Shown one piece after another: positions 26,761 to 35,774 of a DNA stretch of 64,000 bases. Under the pieces are notes generated by a model. It saw only the letters and a program-made list of their open reading frames with translations, did no database searches and was not told the DNA's origin. The stretch comes from Nostoc sp. FACHB-892 (GTDB lineage Bacteria > Cyanobacteriota > Cyanobacteriia > Cyanobacteriales > Nostocaceae): positions 1-64,000 of the forward strand of contig NZ_JACJTR010000017.1 of assembly GCF_014698795.1 (NCBI RefSeq). The letters are read 5' to 3'. Numbering within the stretch: position 1 is the stretch's first letter; every line of letters begins with the position of its first letter. Made by a program: the position numbers and the translations under genes.

Positions 26761-27644
26761 GTTTTTATTCCTCGGTTTAATTACTTATTGAAAATTAGAG
26801 CAATATCATAAATCGGCAAATATACTCTTTGTATATTTGTCAGCCTTTTTGCTCCTTGAATTTATTATACGATTCTTTCTAAATAGATCAAGCAACTAGT
26901 TGTTTAAGAAATATGTATTAAACATCTTCACTGAAGATATTACATAGTGGCTATTTATACAGATTAATTAAAAATAACTTTTAATTTATCAAAAGATTGG
27001 AAGCATAAATATAAGTAATTTATAGAGGTAATGAGTCTAAAAAACATCACGTAATTTCATCTAAATCTTCCAGTATTATTATTCCTACTTAATGAAACAA
27101 GCTGTTGATTATAGGATAGAGCACAATTGTTTCATTTAAAATATGCCCCTCCTAACTTTCTTACTGGAGGGAATTTTATTGCTTAAGTGGTCGCGTATCG
27201 CACTGCCACTAATCTATCCCACTAATAATATTTGTATCTGCGCTACAGAGCTTAAGCTTAATTGAGAACTGAGAACTAAAAATCAAGATTTTAAAGCATA
27301 TTTGACAGAAAGAAGTAGGGGTTTTTAAAATAGTGGGATAGGTTTACATAGCTATAGCAATCCTAAGGCTGAAAAGCTTATAAATCTGTATTTTTCACGT
27401 TTCAATTTGGATTACTATAGCCCTCTTTCAAGAAACATTTATGTTTCTTTACACCCATCGGGAATGCGATCGCTTTCCTCAGGCGCTTTTGTAACTTTGG
27501 GAAAATCCAATCATCCAAAAGATTAAGGAGCTTTAGTTTCTATTGGAAAATAAAGTATCAAAACTTTATTCCATAAAAGCCTCATAATTTGGCTTAGATT
27601 GTTGTTTTCTGAAAGTGGCGAAACAGGTACAGCAACTTGGGTTA
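26761..27644. other. Spacer between peptide genes B and C
   Basis: No gene. The right part of B's upstream region (26761-27010) keeps the same landmarks as for A and C (GATCAAGCAACTA, TATTACATAG, ATTTATACAGATTA, GATTGGAAGCATAAATATAAG). The rest (27010-27640) is AT-rich with one GCGATCGC. It contains a minus-strand 3' flank for C without the hairpin terminator seen after A and B. Confidence 0.5.
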
Positions 27645-27854
27645 CTAGGTTGCACTGTTACTTCCACCATTTGCATTTGCATTACCAGAATTAATAGTAT
27701 TATTGCTGCCAATGATAAAATTAAAGCCAGAAATAGCTATGCCGCCATTCGCGCTTTGTTGATTAAAAGATTTATTCTTTTTAAAAATTTTCTTACCACC
27801 AGATAGATTAGCTTCTTCACTAACGGTTAGTTCTGTAAGTAGTGTGCTTCGCAT
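27645..27854 (-). CDS. Double-glycine-leader peptide C, Asn/Gly-rich core
   Basis: 69 residues from ATG at 27854; an in-frame GTG five codons earlier is less likely since AGAACTAAAAATATG matches the start context of peptide A. The leader MRSTLLTELTVSEEANLSGG ends in Gly-Gly. The core starts with a basic stretch (KKIFKKNKSF), then ANGGIAISGFNF and NSGNANANGGSNSAT. The ANGGIA-SGFN block is shared with peptide B, so B and C are paralogues; A shares only the leader. Function unknown; exported peptide likely. Confidence 0.75.
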   Translation of the reverse strand: MRSTLLTELTVSEEANLSGGKKIFKKNKSFNQQSANGGIAISGFNFIIGSNNTINSGNANANGGSNSAT

Positions 27855-28560
27855 ATTTTTAGTTCTCACTTGATTGTTGGGATTAAAATCATTGCCAAAG
27901 TAATAAATGTAGACTAAAAAAGTACATTTACTTATTTTTATTTGGCTGTAGAAATATTACATCAGTCTAGCTCAAAAGGTCAAGCGACTCATACTTAAAA
28001 AATTATGTATTACACATCTTTAACCCAAATATTACATAGATGCCATTTATACAAAGTCGTTTTTGATGAAGTTTGTATTTATTAAAAAATGGAAGGTATT
28101 AATATCAAGTACGGCTAACTAAAAGCTTAATTCTGTCAAAAATCATAGAATAAATTGCTTAAGTATTTATACTGTTCAAGTAACGAATATGCGGAAAATT
28201 AAATATATAACCAATAAAAATAATAAAAAATTATACTAATCGTACTTAAATAAGTTTATAAAATTCCAAACTGTGATTCTGAGTTTTGAGTAAGTGTTTT
28301 TATGTAAAAATGTATATTATTAGGTTTTTTATATACACCATCAAAGTTAGGATATATAATTTATATTGATAGGCAAACTGCTAACTTTTCATAATTATTA
28401 ATTAGTTTGGAAAAAGCTTTGTTTTACTAATATAAATATTTTGAAAGTAAATAAAGAAAAGATAAAATTTTAGATAGAAATTATAAAAATTTGATACTCT
28501 TACTAATATGTGCTAATTGCTATATCAAACCTAGCTATATATAAGCTTGATATTTACATA
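27855..28560. other. Long conserved upstream region of peptide gene C
   Basis: No gene, AT-rich. It matches the upstream region of peptide A in order over about 650 bases, to the point where A runs into the SRPBCC fragment (GCTAATTGCT-TA, CCTAGCT-TAT). It probably contains the promoter of gene C and a long leader. No clear sigma-70 pair could be fixed by eye. Confidence 0.5.
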
Positions 28561-28842
28561 CTAAATACATACAGGCAAGGCACTTATTAGGAATAAAAGC
28601 AAAAGCCATCATTTTCGCCTTCGAGGGCGAAAACGCCAATTTATGGGAGTTTTGTAAAAAAGCTCAATTAAAGAAAAGACGGCAATACCCAGCAGAATCA
28701 GTTACTGCAATCGCACATCGATGCACAACTCAAAGCGCTACTAAGTCCAATGGAATGCGACAGGCGAATGTGACAGGCGATCGCATCTATGAACCAATAT
28801 CAGCAGATGGGAAATACGAAGGCGATCGCTATTCTCTAAATT

Positions 28843-29076
28843 AAGGAAATAGAACAAGCTTTCAAAGCTGCCTTTGCTACACTAGAACGGGCTGAAGCGG
28901 GACTGAATGCCTGCGATGCTAATGTATATAGTGCAGTTACGACTGGTGAAGGCTGGCGTTTTGGAGTTTATCATCGTGCGAATCGCCAGGTGACTCAACA
29001 CCAGAAACGCTATAAAGTTTCAGAAGATTTATCTGTACTGGTAAAAATTATTTTAGACATTATTTCTGGTTTATAA
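28843..29076 (+). pseudogene. C-terminal remnant of an unrecognised protein
   Basis: A frame of 77 codons without a start, preceded directly by a stop, ends at TAA 29074. It reads KEIEQAFKAAFATLERAE, then ACDANVYSAVTTGEGWRFG and VSEDLSVLVKIILDIISGL. The TTGEGW-FG block followed by a helical end resembles the C-terminus of several cyanobacterial hypothetical proteins with nuclease-like folds, but I cannot name the family. Upstream, 28690-28800 keeps another protein-like piece (LLQSHIDAQLKALLSP) in a different frame. Broken gene. Confidence 0.5.
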
Positions 29077-29148
29077 ACTGGGGACTGGGGACTCGGAGAA
29101 TAATCAATGCCCAATCCTCAATCCCCAATTTTTTTTACGTCAATCGAA

Positions 29149-29535
29149 TCAACGTTCTTGAGTTGCCAAAAACTGACGCAAGCTTAACAAACTCACTGTT
29201 TGACCCAAATTTAAAGGCAAAAGCGAAATTCCTTCCAAGCGGGACTGTACCCAACCTTCTCCCCAGTACCATTCGTGGAACCCGTCAATACCCCCACTAA
29301 GTACCAAGCGGAGACAGTTTGATTTGACAACATCTACTTGATGATGAATCGCAACTGGCCCAGTCCAGGTAGTAAACTGGAATCCTGGAAGCAATTCTTC
29401 TGGCATTCCTGGCGCAAAGCGTTGCCCTAAGAGCCATTTTTCTAGTTGCATCGGATGCAGCAGACTGTCACGAATTGCATCTGTTGATGCTTCGATTTCG
29501 ATCCGCAGTTGGCTTTGTTGAAAATTACCCAGCAT
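29149..29535 (-). CDS. SRPBCC/START-like small protein
   Basis: 128 residues with the alternation expected of a START/SRPBCC hydrophobic-pocket fold: QLRIEIEASTDAIRDSLLHP at the start, then GPVAIHHQVDVVKSN, GGIDGFHEWYWGEGW, and a C-terminal amphipathic helix (TVSLLSLRQFLATQ). No catalytic site is evident; the role may be ligand binding. A duplicate of its 3' end lies at 25892-25946. It is divergent from hslO, with a repeat-rich 185-base gap between them. Confidence 0.65.
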   Translation of the reverse strand: MLGNFQQSQLRIEIEASTDAIRDSLLHPMQLEKWLLGQRFAPGMPEELLPGFQFTTWTGPVAIHHQVDVVKSNCLRLVLSGGIDGFHEWYWGEGWVQSRLEGISLLPLNLGQTVSLLSLRQFLATQER

Positions 29536-29721
29536 TTTTATAGGATTACCTAAAGGTGAGCGATCGCTATTTCTAATTTAGTCATTAGTCATTAATCCTT
29601 TGCAAATAACTAATGACCAATGACAGCCGTTTATTTGCCTAACACTCCACTACGTTACTTTTCTTGCAGCAGAGAACTTAGAATAGAAAAAGTGAACTTG
29701 TTAAGAAATGTAAGGTTATTC

Positions 29722-30627
29722 ATGGCGGATCAGTTAATTCGTGCAACAGCAGCCGAAGGTGGAATTCGTGCCGTAGGTGTGATCACCACACGTTTAACAG
29801 AAGAGGCACGGGGACGACACAAGCTTTCCTATGTGGCAACGGCAGCACTGGGTCGGACTATGGCAGCAGGCTTATTAATGGCTTCTAGTATGAAGCGAAC
29901 TGGGTCAAGGGTCAATGTCCGGGTGAAGGGCGATGGCCCTTTGGGTGGCATATTGGTAGATGCAGGCTTAGATGGTACGGTACGCGGGTATGTGGCAAAT
30001 CCATCGGTGGAATTGCCTCCCAATGCCAAAGGTAAGCTAGATGTTGGCGGTGCAGTAGGTGACGGCTACCTCTATGTTGTCCGCGATATCGGTTATGGTT
30101 ATCCTTACTCTAGTACGGTAGAACTAGTTTCTGGCGAAATTGGCGATGATGTGGCTCATTATCTAGTAAATTCCGAACAAACACCTTCAGCTTTAGTTTT
30201 AGGCGTGTTTGTGGGAGCAGGTGGAGTAACTGCGGCTGGAGGATTACTGGTACAAGTATTGCCCAAAGCTGCCAGAGACGAAGCCCTAGTAGAAACATTG
30301 GAATCACGGGTTGCTGGTCTAGCAGGATTTACGCCATTGTTGCAAGCTGGTAAGACGTTACCTGAAATCTTTAACGACTTGCTGGGAGACATGGGACTGG
30401 AAATCTTTTCCGAACGGCAAATGCTGCGTTTCCACTGCGGTTGTTCTTTCGATCGCGTTTTGGGGGCATTGAAGATTTTGGGAGAAGCCGAACTGCAAGA
30501 TATGATTATTAAAGATGATGGTGCTGAAGCAATTTGCGAGTTTTGCGGCAACGTCTATCAGGCAAGTAGCGATCAGTTAGCTCAACTAATTGCCGATTTG
30601 CAAGCTGAATCTACCGTTTCAGGATAA
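29722..30627 (+). CDS. hslO: Hsp33 redox-regulated chaperone
   Basis: 301 residues from ATG at 29722 (MADQLIRATAAEGGIRAVG). The frame is open 34 codons upstream, but that part contains repeat-derived sequence and is not conserved. Hsp33 hallmarks: GRTMAAGLLMAS, VKGDGPLGGI and four zinc-binding cysteines near the C-terminus (HCGCS and CEFCG). On oxidation zinc is released and the chaperone binds unfolding proteins in the cytoplasm. Divergent from the SRPBCC-like gene. Confidence 0.95.
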   Translation: MADQLIRATAAEGGIRAVGVITTRLTEEARGRHKLSYVATAALGRTMAAGLLMASSMKRTGSRVNVRVKGDGPLGGILVDAGLDGTVRGYVANPSVELPPNAKGKLDVGGAVGDGYLYVVRDIGYGYPYSSTVELVSGEIGDDVAHYLVNSEQTPSALVLGVFVGAGGVTAAGGLLVQVLPKAARDEALVETLESRVAGLAGFTPLLQAGKTLPEIFNDLLGDMGLEIFSERQMLRFHCGCSFDRVLGALKILGEAELQDMIIKDDGAEAICEFCGNVYQASSDQLAQLIADLQAESTVSG

Positions 30628-30781
30628 AGTATAAAAGGGCACTGATTTTTTAGATTGCTAATGCTACTCTGTGGAGAAAGATACTCAAAAAAATAGCTTT
30701 TTAATCATCAGAAAGTTACTATGTCAACAATGGAATTATCGACCTAAAACAGAGCGCTATTCAATTATTTTGGTGTGAGAA

Positions 30782-32899
30782 ATGACAGAGCGGGATATTC
30801 CAGATAGTTGGTCTTCAGCCAGTGGAAGAGAGCCAGATCAAAACAAAAGATTATCCCGAACAGAGCAATTCGGTGAAACTCAGCCATTTGATGTCCCAGC
30901 TACTGGTTCTACTTCCAAGTCAGTGAAGCGGCGAAAAAAAAACAATATACCCCTATGGGGAAAAAAGCCACCCAAAGCGTCTCGTAGAGAAGGATTACCT
31001 ATAAATAGTCATTCAGAAGAAACTACCCAACTCAGCAGAAGCTTTGGTAAATTGCCACGCTGGATGAAAAACTGGGTGTTGTGGTCAGTACTACTAATGT
31101 TAATTCCCGGCAGTGTAGGGTTCTTGTCGATTGCAATGCTGCTAAAGTTGCCCACTGCCCCTAATTGCCCCTCGATTTTCTGGCCCCTAGCTAGTGCTTC
31201 TGTGCGGCTACACTGCGCTCAGTTAGCTGCTTCTAAGCAGACAGTAAACGACCTTTTGCAAGCGATCGCTCTGGTGAAGGAACTACCAGAAAATCACCCG
31301 TTGCATGGAGAAATTGATCGTTTCATCGAAGAATGGTCACGGGATATTTTGAAGTTAGCTGATCAAAGTTTCCAAACTGGAAATTTAGAAGAAGCGATCG
31401 CTACTGCTCGTAAGATACCCGAAGATGTGGCAGCTTATAAATTAGTCGATGAGCAAATTGACAAATGGCAGTCGATTTGGTCAAAGGCAGAAGCTACATA
31501 TAATGGTGCGATCGCAGAAGTAAAGGAACGACGCTGGCAATCGGCCTTCATGTTATCCGCTAAAATGCTGCGTGTAGACAATCAATATTGGGCGGGCACT
31601 AAATACGACCAATTGAATCGTCTAATTGCCACAGCGCGGGAAGATGGCGATAAGTTAGGAAAAGCCGAAAATTTAGCAAACAGCAAAGTTGTTGATAATT
31701 TATTAGAAGCTATCAAGTTAGCCGAGTCTATTGGGCAAGAAAGTTACATTTACCAAAAAGCTCAGGAAGCAATTCCCACATTTGGACGCAAAATGCTGGA
31801 ATTGGCACAGGCAAAACTAGATAAGCAAGATGCGGATGAAGCACTGAATATTGCAAGACAAATTCCAGAGATTGCGAAACTACGGGGCGAAACAGATGAC
31901 TTTATCGCCATAGCTGACGCGAAAAGAAGTGCTTGGATAGGTAATGTTTCTGGTTTAGAGGCTGCGATCGCTCAAGCACAACAGATTGATCCTTCCAGAC
32001 CAGTGTATAATGAAGCACAGCAACTAATTGCTCGTTGGCAGTTAGAAATTGAAGATGTTGCCAATCTAGAAAAAGCGAGAATATTGGCTAGTGAGGGAAC
32101 AGTCCCTAATTTAACAGCAGCGATCGCTCAAGTACAGCTCATCCCTGCTAGTAACCCCCGCGCCACAGAAGCTAGGCAAGAAATGGGTCGCTGGCGTGCC
32201 CAAGTAGAGACAATTGAAGACCAGCCTTATTTAGAACGTGCCGAACAGATAGCAATATTCGACGATATTAACTCCTTGCAAGCTGCGATCGCTCAGGCTA
32301 GCGAAATTCGTAAAGGTCGTGCATTATATCCAGAAGCACGGAAAAAAATTCGTACTTGGGTAGGAAAAATTCAGCGAATTCAAGACCAGCCCTACTTAGA
32401 TCAGGCGCAAGAGCTGGCTCATAGTGGAAATCTCACCGCCGCTATTAGCCTAGCCCAACAAATTGCATCGTCAGGAAGGGCGCTTTCACAAGAAGCACAA
32501 GCTGCGGTAAATGACTGGCAAGGGCAAATTCGCACTAAAGAAAACTGGAGAAAAGCTCAGGAAGTGGGGGCAGTTGGCACGCCAGAAGCTTTGGTTGAAG
32601 CAATACGACTGGCGGATCGGGTTTCAAACAATAGTATCTTACGTATGGATGCAAATCTGGCTATTGACCAATGGAGCCAGCAATTGTTAGAAATAGCCCG
32701 CTCTCAAGGTCAGTCTGATATTGCTAGAGGGATGGACATTGCAAAATCGATTCCACGCGGTAGTGCTGCTTACAGTGCAGCACAAGAGCAAATTAGGGCT
32801 TGGCAGGAATTTCTAAATCCTCAACCAGCACCCCAGCCGCAACTTCAGCCTCAACCGGAATCTCTACCATTTCCTCAATCAACTACTAATGGACAGTAA
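30782..32899 (+). CDS. Membrane-anchored helical-repeat protein (TPR-like)
   Basis: 705 residues. An N-terminal cytoplasmic segment of about 95 residues is basic (VKRRKKNN, KKPPKASRRE). One membrane helix follows (98-123, WVLWSVLLMLIPGSVGFLS), then a long all-helical region. That region carries at least eight ~60-residue repeats with the pattern A-AIAQAQ-I-PSRPVYNEAQ--I-RW. A Pro/Gln tail ends the chain (PAPQPQLQPQPE). Cyanobacterial homologues are loosely labelled chromosome segregation ATPases, but I see no Walker motif. A scaffold or binding role at the membrane is more likely. Confidence 0.7.
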   Translation: MTERDIPDSWSSASGREPDQNKRLSRTEQFGETQPFDVPATGSTSKSVKRRKKNNIPLWGKKPPKASRREGLPINSHSEETTQLSRSFGKLPRWMKNWVLWSVLLMLIPGSVGFLSIAMLLKLPTAPNCPSIFWPLASASVRLHCAQLAASKQTVNDLLQAIALVKELPENHPLHGEIDRFIEEWSRDILKLADQSFQTGNLEEAIATARKIPEDVAAYKLVDEQIDKWQSIWSKAEATYNGAIAEVKERRWQSAFMLSAKMLRVDNQYWAGTKYDQLNRLIATAREDGDKLGKAENLANSKVVDNLLEAIKLAESIGQESYIYQKAQEAIPTFGRKMLELAQAKLDKQDADEALNIARQIPEIAKLRGETDDFIAIADAKRSAWIGNVSGLEAAIAQAQQIDPSRPVYNEAQQLIARWQLEIEDVANLEKARILASEGTVPNLTAAIAQVQLIPASNPRATEARQEMGRWRAQVETIEDQPYLERAEQIAIFDDINSLQAAIAQASEIRKGRALYPEARKKIRTWVGKIQRIQDQPYLDQAQELAHSGNLTAAISLAQQIASSGRALSQEAQAAVNDWQGQIRTKENWRKAQEVGAVGTPEALVEAIRLADRVSNNSILRMDANLAIDQWSQQLLEIARSQGQSDIARGMDIAKSIPRGSAAYSAAQEQIRAWQEFLNPQPAPQPQLQPQPESLPFPQSTTNGQ

Positions 32900-32907
32900 T
32901 ATTTTCG

Positions 32908-32948
32908 TTAATTAGGGTAGCACGGCTAGCTGTGCTACCCTACGAAAA
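32908..32948. terminator. Strong bidirectional hairpin between convergent genes
   Basis: AGGGTAGCAC at 32914-32923 pairs with GTGCTACCCT at 32932-32941, extended by TTTTCG/CGAAAA. The stem ends in A/T-rich flanks on both sides, so it can terminate both the plus-strand gene and the minus-strand dehydrogenase gene. The AGCTAGCT centre links it to the dispersed palindrome at 7602-7626. Confidence 0.7.
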
Positions 32949-32960
32949 TTTATTCCCCCA

Positions 32961-33827
32961 TCACTCTCCCCATTCTTTAATTACAGAAAATAGTGATGAG
33001 TAATCATCATCAGCAAATGACATTTTTACGGCTGTTTGCAAGATTTGCCGCACACCTTTAATACTGCTGAGATCCAAACTTCGGGATTTCGCTTCAGAGA
33101 TAAATAATTCTGTATCTTTGAGCAAGTGTTTTGTAGGGAAATTCGGATCAGCATAATTGCCATCCAACATCCGTTGTAGCTTTTTGTCGAAGGTAGGTGC
33201 GTAAAGTGGACTGTCGCGCAAGATTTGCATAAACACATCCACATCGACACCTTGACGCTGGATAAAAGCCAGACTCAGAGCAAAGCTAGTTGTTAGGGAA
33301 GCTATTAGTTGATTTAATGCTAATTTGAGCGCCGCCGCAGATCCTACTGGCCCTATAAGTAAAGGTTCTGTCCCAAAATTTTGGAGTAGCTTTAAGTGCC
33401 GTTGATATTGTTCTGGCTCTGCCCCTACCATAACACTCAACTTGCCAGCTTTTGCTTCTGGGATACTCCCTAATACAGGTGCTTCTAAATACTCACCACC
33501 ACCACCAACAACTGCATCTCTAATTTCCTGGCTTTCTGTAGGAGTAATTGTTCCCATTTGGATGATCGTGCGTCCTTCCAGAGTTGGCCAAGCAGTGTCT
33601 GAAAGCAACACATTATAAATAGCCGGGGCATTAGTAAGCATTAGGATTACGCACTCAGCACCACGGATGGCGTGGCGGGGATGTGTAACAACTTCAGCCC
33701 CAGCTGCTTTTAGTGGTGCTAATTTTTCTGGGGTACGATTGTAGGCAATTAGCTGTATATCTGCGGCTAATAACCTTTGAGCCATTGGTAGTCCCATCAG
33801 TCCAGTTCCCAGAAATGCCACCTTCAT
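32961..33827 (-). CDS. NAD(P)-dependent dehydrogenase, 3-hydroxyisobutyrate dehydrogenase family
   Basis: 288 residues. The Rossmann motif GTGLMGLPMAQRL (residues 7-19) opens an NAD(P)-binding domain. The beta-hydroxyacid dehydrogenase Lys lies in GPVGSAAALKLALNQL (about 160-175), and the helical C-terminal domain has LRDSPLYAPTFDKKLQRM. The family oxidises beta-hydroxyacids or reduces succinic semialdehyde and glyoxylate; the substrate cannot be chosen here. It is convergent with the helical-repeat gene and followed by a strong hairpin. Confidence 0.85.
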   Translation of the reverse strand: MKVAFLGTGLMGLPMAQRLLAADIQLIAYNRTPEKLAPLKAAGAEVVTHPRHAIRGAECVILMLTNAPAIYNVLLSDTAWPTLEGRTIIQMGTITPTESQEIRDAVVGGGGEYLEAPVLGSIPEAKAGKLSVMVGAEPEQYQRHLKLLQNFGTEPLLIGPVGSAAALKLALNQLIASLTTSFALSLAFIQRQGVDVDVFMQILRDSPLYAPTFDKKLQRMLDGNYADPNFPTKHLLKDTELFISEAKSRSLDLSSIKGVRQILQTAVKMSFADDDYSSLFSVIKEWGE

Positions 33828-33960
33828 TTTTCACGTTCCTTTAATACGGCCTAGGCGTAGCCTATTGTAGTTCCATCGTTTGATTTTAATATCAGTTATC
33901 AGTGAACAATGTCTAAACACTGATAACTGTTTACTGACTAATGACTTATGTCTCTGGTAA

Positions 33961-34056
33961 TTAGCCACCAGCAGCAAAAGTCGCCATAATTAGCACTGAA
34001 AGTAAAAGCCCTGGAGTAAGTAAGGTTACTAGCATTAACAGGTCATGGGTGGACAT
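33961..34056 (-). CDS. 31-residue single-span membrane peptide
   Basis: A tiny frame: starts MSTHDLLMLVTLLTPG, continues as a hydrophobic helix (LLLSVLIMATFAA) and ends GG. The polar N-terminus, single helix and Gly end resemble small subunits of photosynthetic or NDH complexes, but the sequence fits none that I can name with confidence (not PsbM, PetN, PsaM or Psb30). Codon use is ordinary. Flanks are a repeat block (33890-33960) and AT-rich DNA. Confidence 0.45.
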   Translation of the reverse strand: MSTHDLLMLVTLLTPGLLLSVLIMATFAAGG

Positions 34057-34165
34057 AATTATTACTTTGGTAGTGTGTTTAACTTTACAGTAATCACTGT
34101 TATGCTAGTCTAAATAAGACTAATACTGCATTCTTAAATAGAGTTTTAACTTTTCAAATTTATTT

Positions 34166-35365
34166 TTACTCTGGCAGGGCCAATCCTTTTAGTGGTTGAG
34201 TAATCTCTGTTTTATCCAGACCTTTGCTCTGAACTAGGACTCCAAAGCCGCCCAGCCCTGTGGGATCTAAAAACTGGTGTAGTGCGTCTCGCCTCTGTAG
34301 TAACTGCGAGAGGGGTTGCTGTTGATAAGAAAGGGCTGCAATGCGTTCGCCTAACCCCAACGCCATCAAAAATAATCCCTGCTGAATAAAACCAACATTC
34401 TTTAAATTGCACTTCTCACCCCAAATTTCCAAAGCCGTAAAGTCAACATGGGCAGTGATATCTTGTCGCCCAATATTGATATAAGGGTTGTCGTGGAAAC
34501 GATGGTGATAATAACACTGTAACGTTCCCTGCGATCGCCTGGGATTATAGTAACGACTGGCGGGGTGGCCATAATCAATTGTTAACACATAGCCGCGCTG
34601 CAAGCGGTCGGCTACTATACTCAACCAGTCTAGGGCAGCTAAATTAATTTCACTACGGTAGCCATCTTGATATACACTTTGGGTCAAATCGATTCCTACT
34701 AAATCTAAATGTTCAGCTAGTTGGGGCGTTGAAGGTTCTCCTGTGACTTCTATAAATGATGGGCATGGGGCATTGGTTTCTTTTTGATTCTTATCTGTGG
34801 TTACATAAATTTCTCGGAGTTTCCCCGTTTCTAGGATGAATTGATGGACAGGGAAAGCATCAACTAACTCATTAGAAAAAAAGCAGCCTGCGATCGCATT
34901 TGGTGGTATATCCTCTAAATTGCACCAACGCACGGGGAAATCTTGCAAGCGTTGCTGTTGTTCTTGTCTTAAAGTTGGCGACTTTTCAACAATGATGTAC
35001 TCTAACGCGGTAAAAAAATCTGGGTAGTGCAGTTGATGATATTTAAGAATATGCAAAGCTAGCAATCCTTGGCCTGCTCCCATTTCTACCAGAGAAAAGG
35101 GTACAGGCTTTCCTAAAATCTCCCACATTTGGAAAAACTGTTCTGCTAGTAACTCGCCGAAGTCAGCGCTGAGGTTGGGAGAGGTGAAAAAATCACCACC
35201 TTGAAAGCCAATTTTGACTGCATCGCTGGAATAATAGCCATGTTCAGGGTGGTATAAGGCCAGATCCATGAATTGGGCGAAAGTAATTCGCTGCTGTGGA
35301 GAGGTGGTAATGTGATTTGCGATCGCTGCACACAGCAAAACATTGGAATCCATAAAATCTTTCAT
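34166..35365 (-). CDS. SAM-dependent methyltransferase, MidA/NDUFAF7 family (DUF185)
   Basis: 399 residues. Features of the family: ITFAQFMDLALYHPEHGYYSS near the N-terminus, GDFFTSPNLSADFGELLAEQ, the SAM site LVEMGAGQGLLALHIL, FFSNELVDAFPVH and VLTIDYGHPASRYY. NDUFAF7 methylates an Arg of the 49-kDa (NuoD/NdhH-type) subunit of complex I. NdhH is encoded 5 kb away in this window, so NDH-1 could be its target; this is inference. Two near starts exist (MKDFM and MDSNV). Confidence 0.85.
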   Translation of the reverse strand: MKDFMDSNVLLCAAIANHITTSPQQRITFAQFMDLALYHPEHGYYSSDAVKIGFQGGDFFTSPNLSADFGELLAEQFFQMWEILGKPVPFSLVEMGAGQGLLALHILKYHQLHYPDFFTALEYIIVEKSPTLRQEQQQRLQDFPVRWCNLEDIPPNAIAGCFFSNELVDAFPVHQFILETGKLREIYVTTDKNQKETNAPCPSFIEVTGEPSTPQLAEHLDLVGIDLTQSVYQDGYRSEINLAALDWLSIVADRLQRGYVLTIDYGHPASRYYNPRRSQGTLQCYYHHRFHDNPYINIGRQDITAHVDFTALEIWGEKCNLKNVGFIQQGLFLMALGLGERIAALSYQQQPLSQLLQRRDALHQFLDPTGLGGFGVLVQSKGLDKTEITQPLKGLALPE

Positions 35366-35372
35366 TGTCGTG

Positions 35373-35774
35373 TTAGCCTGCTACTCGCAGTAAGCGGATA
35401 AACCCTTCTTGCTCGAAGTGCCGATCGGTAGACAATGCCTCTGTAATCCCGCGTTGGCGCATTAACACAAAACTCAGTGCATCACATAGAGAGTAAGTTT
35501 TATCCTCTCGCTCTATTAGGAGATCGACTGCTGTTCGGTGCAATGACTCATCTACCCAAACCGTTTCTATATCTGGGTTATCCAGCAAGTCAACCACAAA
35601 AGCGAGGACGGATGAACGCGGAAAACGCCTTGCAGTACCTAACGCGACGTACTCAGCAATAATATAGCTGTGAGTTAATCGGATTGTTGCTCTTTTATAG
35701 GCAGCACTAGCTTCAGTGTGCAAAGGCTCAGTCTGATAGTGCAAACAAAGCAACCCAGAGGTATCGAGGAGCAT
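35373..35774 (-). CDS. PIN-domain toxin (VapC-like)
   Basis: 133 residues. Acidic residues of the PIN ribonuclease site are present: Asp4 (LLDTSG), Glu in IAEYVALG, Asp in SLCDALSFVLM and Asp in LSTDRHFEQEGF. The family cleaves RNA, often tRNA or rRNA. Its ATG overlaps the stop of the upstream small gene by one base (TAATG), the usual antitoxin-toxin coupling. The 7-base gap to the methyltransferase gene puts that in the same transcript. Confidence 0.85.
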   Translation of the reverse strand: MLLDTSGLLCLHYQTEPLHTEASAAYKRATIRLTHSYIIAEYVALGTARRFPRSSVLAFVVDLLDNPDIETVWVDESLHRTAVDLLIEREDKTYSLCDALSFVLMRQRGITEALSTDRHFEQEGFIRLLRVAG

